Of a DNA stretch of 64,000 nt, positions 58,552 to 64,000 are shown one piece after another. Each line of letters starts with the position of its first letter. Positions within the stretch are counted from its first letter, which is position 1. The DNA is from BJHQ01 sp964654285 (GTDB taxonomy: Bacteria > Planctomycetota > UBA11346). The DNA is taken from contig CAZZJC010000015.1 of assembly GCA_964654285.1 (NCBI GenBank), forward strand, positions 28,379 through 92,378. The letters are read 5' to 3'. The notes beneath the pieces are model-generated. The model did no database searches. It saw only the letters and a list, made by a program, of their open reading frames with translations, and was not told the DNA's origin. A program made the translations under genes and the position numbers.

Positions 58552-60102
58552 ATGGCTGATGCCGACCGGACGCAGACCGACGCCGACGCCTATGAGGCCT
58601 CCCGGCCTGAATGGCAGCAGAAATTCAACCTCTTCTGCGAGAACTGGCTCTTCGCCTTCCTCATCGCGATGGCGGTGCGCCACTTCGTGCTAGAACCATT
58701 CCGCATCCCGACCACCTCGATGGAGCCGATGCTGTATGGCGATCCCAGCTTCACCAAGGGCGACTTGGTGGTGGTGGACAAGATCTGGTCGCGCATCACC
58801 GGCCTGCACCGCTGGGACGTGGCGGTGTTCCAGTTCCCGCTGCCGGAACTCGAGGCGCCCAAGGCCGACGCCCGTCCGGCCCTGACCGAGAACGGCGACC
58901 GCCTCGATGATCCCCTGCTGCATCCGCTCCTCAACCGCAGCTTCGTCAAGCGCATCGTCGGCGTGCCCGGCGACAAGTTCTACATCTCCGCTGGGAATTA
59001 TTACGTGCAGCAGCCCGACGGGACCTTCCAGGTGTGTCGCCGGCCGCCCGACATCCAGGAGGTCATGTGGGATCCGGTCTACCGCCACGGGGCGCAGGCC
59101 GGCTACCTGCCATGGGAGGCGACCGCCAAGGCCGCCGTGCAGGCGGAGGGGGGCGCCCTGAAGCTGGATCTCGTCGCCGGGTCGGGCGTGACGTTCACCC
59201 AGCCGCTGATCAACCTCTACCTCAAGCCGGGCGAGTTCCAGGTCGCTTCCTCCTACGCCAAGCAGTACCAGGTCCGGCGGCTATCGCAGATCGAACCCGC
59301 CTTCGAACTCGACGGCCAGCAGGGAAATGCCTGGGATGTCAGGAATTGGCTGATCAAGCGCATGAATTCCGCCGATCTGGCCGACCTCGACAATGCGCGC
59401 TCCAGCGGTCGCAACGCGGACGAGATCGGCCGGCCGCTCAACGATGTCGGGAACGAACCGGTCGCCGATCTGCGCTGGACCCTGGTGCCGCAGAGCATCA
59501 CCGGTCGGGTCGAGTTCCGTTACCAGATCGGAACCGAGCGTTATGTCCTCGAATTCTGGCCTGACCGCTGGCGTATGCAGATCAATGGCGTCGAACGCGA
59601 AGCAGGAGCGGAATCCCCGAGCCAGCACCGTTTCGCGCTCGCGCGCATCGACGATGACGTGGTGCTCGCTGTCGATGGCAAGGAGCGGATCCGCCTGGCC
59701 CAGCCTCCGGTTGCGGTTGCGGCCCTGCCGGTGGTGGTTTCCTGGTCGGGCGAGGGTTCCATCTCCCTGGCTGCACTCGGATGCGATCGCGATGTGCACT
59801 ACTGCGTTCGCGGCTTCCTGCAGCCGGGCATGGCCGCATCGAGCTACCTCCAGGACACCCAGGTCCGCGCCTTGATCGCCGGCAAACCGTACGCGGACAT
59901 GAGCACCAAGGATCTCGCCTCGCCTATCGCCGTCAGCCCCGCGACCGCGCAGACCATCCCCGACGGCCGTTTCCTGATGCTCGGCGACAACAGCATGGTG
60001 AGCTGGGACTGCCGCAATTGGGGCTATGTCCCGGCGGAAAACTTCCGTGGCCGGGCCTGGATCGTGGCCTTCCCCTTCCCGCGTTGCCGGGTCATCCGTT
60101 GA
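58552..60102 (+). CDS. lepB: Signal peptidase I, long form
   Basis: 516 residues against about 200-330 in most bacteria. One N-terminal membrane segment (about 31-45), catalytic Ser56 (PTTSMEPM) and Lys133 (RSFVKRIVGVPGD), and the C-terminal LMLGDNSMVSWDCRNWG box. Between the Lys box and the last box lies an insertion of about 300 residues with a beta-sandwich-like section (VEFRYQIGTERYVLEFWPDR). Cleaves signal peptides at the periplasmic face. Confidence 0.88.
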   Translation: MADADRTQTDADAYEASRPEWQQKFNLFCENWLFAFLIAMAVRHFVLEPFRIPTTSMEPMLYGDPSFTKGDLVVVDKIWSRITGLHRWDVAVFQFPLPELEAPKADARPALTENGDRLDDPLLHPLLNRSFVKRIVGVPGDKFYISAGNYYVQQPDGTFQVCRRPPDIQEVMWDPVYRHGAQAGYLPWEATAKAAVQAEGGALKLDLVAGSGVTFTQPLINLYLKPGEFQVASSYAKQYQVRRLSQIEPAFELDGQQGNAWDVRNWLIKRMNSADLADLDNARSSGRNADEIGRPLNDVGNEPVADLRWTLVPQSITGRVEFRYQIGTERYVLEFWPDRWRMQINGVEREAGAESPSQHRFALARIDDDVVLAVDGKERIRLAQPPVAVAALPVVVSWSGEGSISLAALGCDRDVHYCVRGFLQPGMAASSYLQDTQVRALIAGKPYADMSTKDLASPIAVSPATAQTIPDGRFLMLGDNSMVSWDCRNWGYVPAENFRGRAWIVAFPFPRCRVIR

Positions 60103-60504
60103 ATGCCATCGCAGGAAGCGGCCCTGTTTCGGCTCCCCCGCCGGGTTTCTGCCAAGAACCGACGAGTTGTCCACACTGGCGATCCGGTCATGGAACACCT
60201 GGACTCCTATGAATGTTCTCGTAACAGCTGATGAAGTTCGCATGAATCCGTTTGTAACCGATTGCTATAACCATGCTTAAATACGGGTATCGAACTCGAT
60301 CAGTCCGGGTACCGAAGCCGTCCCCGTGTCGGAATGGCATGCCCCTCCACCGCTTATCAACATTTTCGATCCAACCCGAGGATTTTCCCAGAAGCGACAT
60401 CAGATCAACCAGCGGTCAGCTTGGAAAATGCTGTGGTCATCACGCCATCGGATCCCAGGCTGATGGCGACCTCGCTGCCGCAGGTCGACATGCGAGATGC
60501 AGCC
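60103..60504. other. Intergenic region upstream of lptB
   Basis: 402 bp, lower in GC than its neighbours. No convincing gene. The frame is open upstream of lptB but lacks domain sequence. Likely holds the lptB promoter; I could not assign -35/-10 boxes. Confidence 0.45.
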
Positions 60505-61230
60505 ATGCCTGAACCCCTCTTTCTCGTGGAAGGTCTGACCAAGCGCTTCGGCAGCCGGACGGTGGTCTCGAACTTCGCCATGGAGGTCCAGCCGGCCGAG
60601 ATCGTCGGGCTGCTCGGCGCCAACGGCGCGGGCAAGAGCACGACCTTCCGGATGATCGTCGGTCTGTACCGCCCCGATGGCGGCACCATCCGCCTTTGCG
60701 GACAGGATATCGCCACTCTGCCGATGTATGCCCGCGCCCGCCTCGGGCTGGGCTACCTCGCGCAGGAGCCGACGATCTTCGCCCACCTGTCCGTCGCCGA
60801 CAACGTGCGGATCATCCTCGAAGAGCATTACCCCAAGGAACAGCACGAGGTCAGGCTCAAGAACCTCCTCGCTGAACTCGGTCTCAGCCACCTGCGCGAC
60901 AACAAGGCTGCCGGCCTGTCCGGCGGCGAACGCCGCCGGCTGGAGATCACCCGTGCCCTGGTGGTGCAGCCGAAGCTGGTCTTCTTCGACGAACCCTTCG
61001 CCGGCGTCGATCCCAAGAGTCGAGGCGACATCGCCGCGATCATCCATGAACTGCGCCGGCGCGGCGTCGCGGTGCTGATCACCGACCACCACGCCGAGGC
61101 CATCCTCCGCCTGGTCGACCGCCTGTATGTCATGGACGCCGGCCAGCGCATCGCCGCCGGAACCCCCGCCGAGATCGTCGCGGACCAGCTCGTCCGCGAA
61201 CGCTACCTCGGCCGTGATTTCAGCTTGTGA
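60505..61230 (+). CDS. lptB: LptB-type LPS export ATPase
   Basis: 241 residues from ATG 60505, the standard LptB length; starts at 60463 or 60490 are possible. Walker A GANGAGKSTTF, LGYLAQEPTIFAHLSVADN, signature LSGGERRRLEITRAL, Walker B FFDEPFAGVDP, then LITDHHAEAIL. Powers LPS extraction with LptF/LptG. Other lpt genes are not in the window. Confidence 0.88.
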   Translation: MPEPLFLVEGLTKRFGSRTVVSNFAMEVQPAEIVGLLGANGAGKSTTFRMIVGLYRPDGGTIRLCGQDIATLPMYARARLGLGYLAQEPTIFAHLSVADNVRIILEEHYPKEQHEVRLKNLLAELGLSHLRDNKAAGLSGGERRRLEITRALVVQPKLVFFDEPFAGVDPKSRGDIAAIIHELRRRGVAVLITDHHAEAILRLVDRLYVMDAGQRIAAGTPAEIVADQLVRERYLGRDFSL

Positions 61231-61300
61231 CGCAAGCGACGGCTTGACCATCCTGCCTCATCGCCCAGGATGCCGCCGCCGCAGCGGAAGATGATCGGCT

Positions 61301-61393
61301 GGAGACTTGGGTGAGTGGTTTAAACCAGGGCATTGCTAATGCCCCGTGCGGTGTAAAGCCGCACCCTGGGTTCGAATCCCAGAGTCTCCGCCA
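61301..61393 (+). tRNA. tRNA-Ser (anticodon GCU)
   Basis: Class II tRNA: acceptor GGAGACT/AGTCTCC, anticodon stem GGGCA/TGCCC with loop TTGCTAA, long variable arm (CGTGCGGTGTAAAGCCGCACC), T-loop TTCGAAT, discriminator G, and an encoded CCA at 61391-61393. Confidence 0.94.
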
Positions 61394-61394
61394 A

Positions 61395-61433
61395 AACGCA
61401 AATACGCCGACCATAGGTCGGCGTATTTGCGTT
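61395..61433. terminator. Hairpin downstream of tRNA-Ser
   Basis: Perfect 18-bp stem (61395-61412 with 61416-61433) around a 3-nt loop, immediately after the tRNA. G-rich, not U-rich, sequence follows, so a processing signal or non-canonical terminator. A related but imperfect hairpin (GACGCCGA/TCGGCGTC) follows the repeats at about 61831-61853. Confidence 0.6.
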
Positions 61434-61437
61434 GGGG

Positions 61438-61821
61438 GAGTCTGGTATTCCATGACCCGCCGTGCTCGCCGGCTCGCCCGGTTCGCTCGGCCGCGCTCCC
61501 CACCGGGGAGCGCTATCGGCCAAGGGCCGATACCTCGCTCAGGTTCGAATCCCCCCTGTCCACCAGAGTCTGGTATTCCATGACCCGCCGTGCTCGCCGG
61601 CTCGCCCGGTTCGCTCGGCCGCGCTCCCCACCGGGGAGCGCTATCGGCCAAGGGCCGATACCTCGCTCAGGTTCGAATCCCCCCTGTCCACCAGAGTCTG
61701 GTATTCCATGACCCGCCGTGCTCGCCGGCTCGCCCGGTTCGCTCGGCCGCGCTCCCCACCGGGGAGCGCTATCGGCCAAGGGCCGATACCTCGCTCAGGT
61801 TCGAATCCCCCCTGTCCGCCA
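61438..61821. repeat. Three tandem 128-bp hairpin-rich repeats
   Basis: Units at 61438, 61566 and 61694 are essentially identical. Each contains two perfect 7-bp hairpins (GCTCCCC/GGGGAGC and ATCGGCC/GGCCGAT) and ends with TTCGAAT, a C-run and CTGTCCaCCA, which looks like a tRNA T-loop and 3' end but does not fold into a full tRNA. Open frames through the array are artefacts. Confidence 0.85.
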
Positions 61822-61954
61822 GAACACCCAGACGCCGAACCTTGGTCGGCGTCCTTGGGTTGGGGAGTCAGGGGTTGATGGACGCAATCACATTTCGCGC
61901 ATGCGCGCCCCATTCCGGCCATGGCGGTCATCCTGCCAACGTTACCATCTCTGC

Positions 61955-63749
61955 ATGCCCGATTTCAACGGAACCGGTTCGCATATCCACATCATCGATG
62001 GCCTGACCATCGATCTGGTCGGCGATCCCGGCCCGTTCGCGGTGACCTTCACCACGGCGCGGATCGCGCCTGGTATTGATGAACTGGAACTGGTGCTGGA
62101 TTCCGCCAGCTGCCATGCCGCCCCCGATCTGGGCATCAGGCTGGACGCCGCCGCGACCGAGGTCGACCACGTCTTCATCCCCATCCTGTCCGCCGGGCAA
62201 AGCGTCTGGCCTGATTACGACAACAACGGCTTTGTGACGAGCGTCGCCTTTTACCCACCGATTCAGGCGGTGTATGGTGGAGACGGCCTGAATCGGCTGA
62301 CCATCAGCGTCGAGGACACCGTCCATTCCTGCCGCATCGGAGTCGGCATCAAAGAGGAGGAATGCCGCCTCATTGGACGCATCCTGCCGTTCCAGCCAGG
62401 TCGGGCCGAGTTCAGGAGGGGGGGGTGTACGCGTGCGCCTCGATCGGCGGCTCGTGCCCTGGTATCGTCCGGTCCAGGACGCCAGCCACTGGTGGTCGAC
62501 CCAGCCCGGATCTTCGCCGCTGCCCGCGCCGGCCCACGGCCGGTTGCCGATGTGGTCGACGTGGTGTTCGTTCCATCAGGATTTCACCGAGGAACAGATT
62601 CTGACCCAGTGCCGCTTGGCCAAGGAAGCCGGGTGTACGACCTTGCTGCTCGACGATGGATGGCAGACCCTCGACACCGGACGCGGATATGCCTTCACCG
62701 GCGACTGGGAACCTGAACGCATCCCGGACATGAAAGGCTTCGTGCGCGCAGTGCACGACCTGGGCATGCGCGCGGTGCTGTGGTGCGGCCTGCCCTTCGT
62801 CGGGGTGAAGAACCGGGCCCATCAGCGATTTGCCGGTAAATTCCTTGCGGATAACGGCAAGGAGAGCAACGCCATCCTGGATCCGCGCCATCCGGAGGTG
62901 CGCGAACACCTGCTCGAGATGCTCACCCAACGCACCCGGGACTGGGAAATCGATGGCTGGTTCCTGGATTTCATCGACAGCTACCGCACCTGCGCGACCA
63001 CCCCATCGGGTGCGGTCGATGGCCGGGACATTTCCGATGTGGATGAAGCTGCCGACCTGCTGATGCACGCCATCAGCGAGCGCCTTCGGCAGATCCGACC
63101 GGATGTACTCATCGAGTTCCGCCAACATTACGTCGGTCCACGCATGCAGGGATGCGCCAACCTGCTGCGTGCGGTGGACTGCCCCAACGATGCTACGCGA
63201 AACCGCGCCCGGACCCAGACGCTGCGCCATATCGCTCCCGCCAGCACGGTGTGCGGCGATGTGCTGCTCTGGCATCCCGACGCCCCAGCTGAGGCCGCAG
63301 CGCGCCAGATCCTGTCGGTGCTCTTCGCCGTGCCCCAGGTTTCCGTGCGGCTCGACCGCCTGCCCGTTCGCCATATGCAGATGGTCCGGTTCTGGCTGGG
63401 CTGGTGGACCGCGCATCGGGACTGCCTGCTGGATGGCTCGATCCATAGCGAAGCCCCTGAAGCCGGTTGGCCGCTGGTGGTCACCGACACGGCGCGCGAA
63501 CGCATCGTCGCCGTCTATCTGCCGAGGATGATCGCTCTGACGCCGGCGATTCCGCAGGATCTGTGGCTGGTCAACGCGACCACGGGAACGGAGGTCGTCA
63601 TCGATGTCAGTGAAGACGCCGGTGAACGTGTTCTGGTCGTGCGCGATTGCACCGGTGCGGTGGTGGCTGAACAGAGCCTGGTCCTGAACGCCCGATTGCA
63701 CCGGCTGTCCATCCCCGCATCCGGTCTGGCCCACCTGCGTCTGGTCTGA
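61955..63749 (+). pseudogene. GH36-type alpha-galactosidase split at a G8 tract
   Basis: The first part (from ATG 61955, about 155 residues, ending near GRAEF) is the N-terminal beta-sandwich, including CRIGVGIKEEECRLIGRILP. The remainder (VRLDRRLVPWYRPVQDASHW, TLLLDDGWQT, IDGWFLDFIDSYRTC) is the GH36 barrel in another frame, to TGA 63747-63749. The two join exactly at eight consecutive G (62418-62425); one G fewer restores one frame of about 600 residues. It may be a pseudogene, a sequencing error or a slippage-controlled gene. Would release alpha-linked galactose. Confidence 0.75.
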
Positions 63750-63950
63750 TCAGCGCCAACGGGCCGGAGTCCGACCATGGCTGGCCTTGAACGCCGTGAT
63801 GAACCGGTTGGCGGCGGCGAACCCGACCTGATGCGCGATGTCGGACACGCTGAGCCGGGTTGATCGCAGCAGCCAGGCCGCGTGGCGGAGGCGTTCCTGA
63901 CGCAGCCAGGCGGCGGGGGATCGACCGAGCCGACGCCGGAACAACCGGCT
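63750..63950 (-). pseudogene. AraC-type regulator, C-terminal fragment
   Basis: About 67 residues of an AraC HTH domain (SRLFRRRLGRSPAAWLRQER; LSVSDIAHQVGFAAANRFIT; FKASHGRTPARWR). Upstream of SRLF the family pattern is lost and an in-frame TGA occurs about 6 codons earlier (near 63966-63968). The gene is therefore broken, perhaps by an insertion whose end lies at about 63951. The stop abuts the alpha-galactosidase gene convergently, suggesting it once regulated that gene. Confidence 0.65.
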
Positions 63951-64000
63951 GATACCAATCCACTTTCAAAGGCATAATAACCAGCATGCTGGCCGCCGGA

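Noticed and set aside
61438..61821. Additional tRNA genes in the 128-bp repeats
   Set aside because: Each unit has a T-loop-like and CCA-like end, but the T-stem does not pair and no acceptor or anticodon arm can be formed.
61438..61931. Short ORFs in the 128-bp repeats
   Set aside because: They repeat with the 128-bp period in several frames and have no ribosome sites.

Overview
The window is high-GC DNA (roughly two thirds G+C by eye) from a Gram-negative bacterium: it carries an MlaE-type permease, an LptB-type ATPase and a phage protein with the layout of an outer-membrane-linking spanin. The ECF sigma factor that continues into a hydrophobic C-terminal part and the very long signal peptidase I would fit a member of the PVC group (Planctomycetota, Lentisphaerota and relatives). 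That placement is a weak inference, because no rRNA or other marker gene is present.

Layout. (1) 1-5.2 kb, host: an ECF sigma factor cut by the window edge, an ABC ATPase/permease pair with an attached exported protein, ribF and tRNA-Leu(CAA). (2) 5.31-45.62 kb: a complete-looking tailed prophage of about 40.3 kb integrated in the 3' part of tRNA-Lys(UUU). A 42-bp copy of the tRNA 3' end lies at the left edge and the intact tRNA at the right edge. The prophage runs from integrase through a CI/Cro-type immunity region, a run of small coupled early genes (ParB-like, ASCH, dNMP kinase), an SF2 helicase, a PrimPol-DUF927 replication protein and an iteron array that is probably the origin. It continues with a ParB-methyltransferase fusion, GpA-type terminase, head genes, lysis candidates, appendage genes, connectors, a reverse-strand accessory cassette with toxin-antitoxin-like genes, tail tube, a frameshifted tail chaperone, a short tape measure and tail-tip genes. 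(3) 45.7-48.3 kb, host: CheY-like receiver, thiO, mlaE. (4) 48.8-55.7 kb: an R-body-type locus. A sigma-54 activator without a sensor domain is followed by two 16-bp dyads exactly 32 bp apart, a -24/-12 promoter, five RebB-family genes, four small unrecognised genes, two tandem nitrilase-superfamily enzymes and a receiver-domain protein. (5) 55.7-64 kb, host: rlmN, a Kef-type antiporter, lepB, lptB, tRNA-Ser(GCU), three tandem 128-bp repeats, a GH36-like alpha-galactosidase split at a run of eight G, and an AraC-type regulator fragment interrupted near the right edge.

How the parts work together. The R-body locus is the most interesting system. The activator should bind the paired dyads and switch on a polycistronic message making several RebB-type ribbon subunits together with unknown accessory proteins and two enzymes with an apparent Glu-Lys-Cys triad. 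Combining R-body genes with two nitrilase-like hydrolases is not something I can match to a described system. The prophage replicates through its own PrimPol-helicase, with an origin candidate directly downstream of that gene. It uses a lambda-type -1 frameshift ahead of the tape measure gene and carries three copies of a 19-bp palindrome in front of late gene blocks.

All calls come from reading the sequence. No database or structure search was run.
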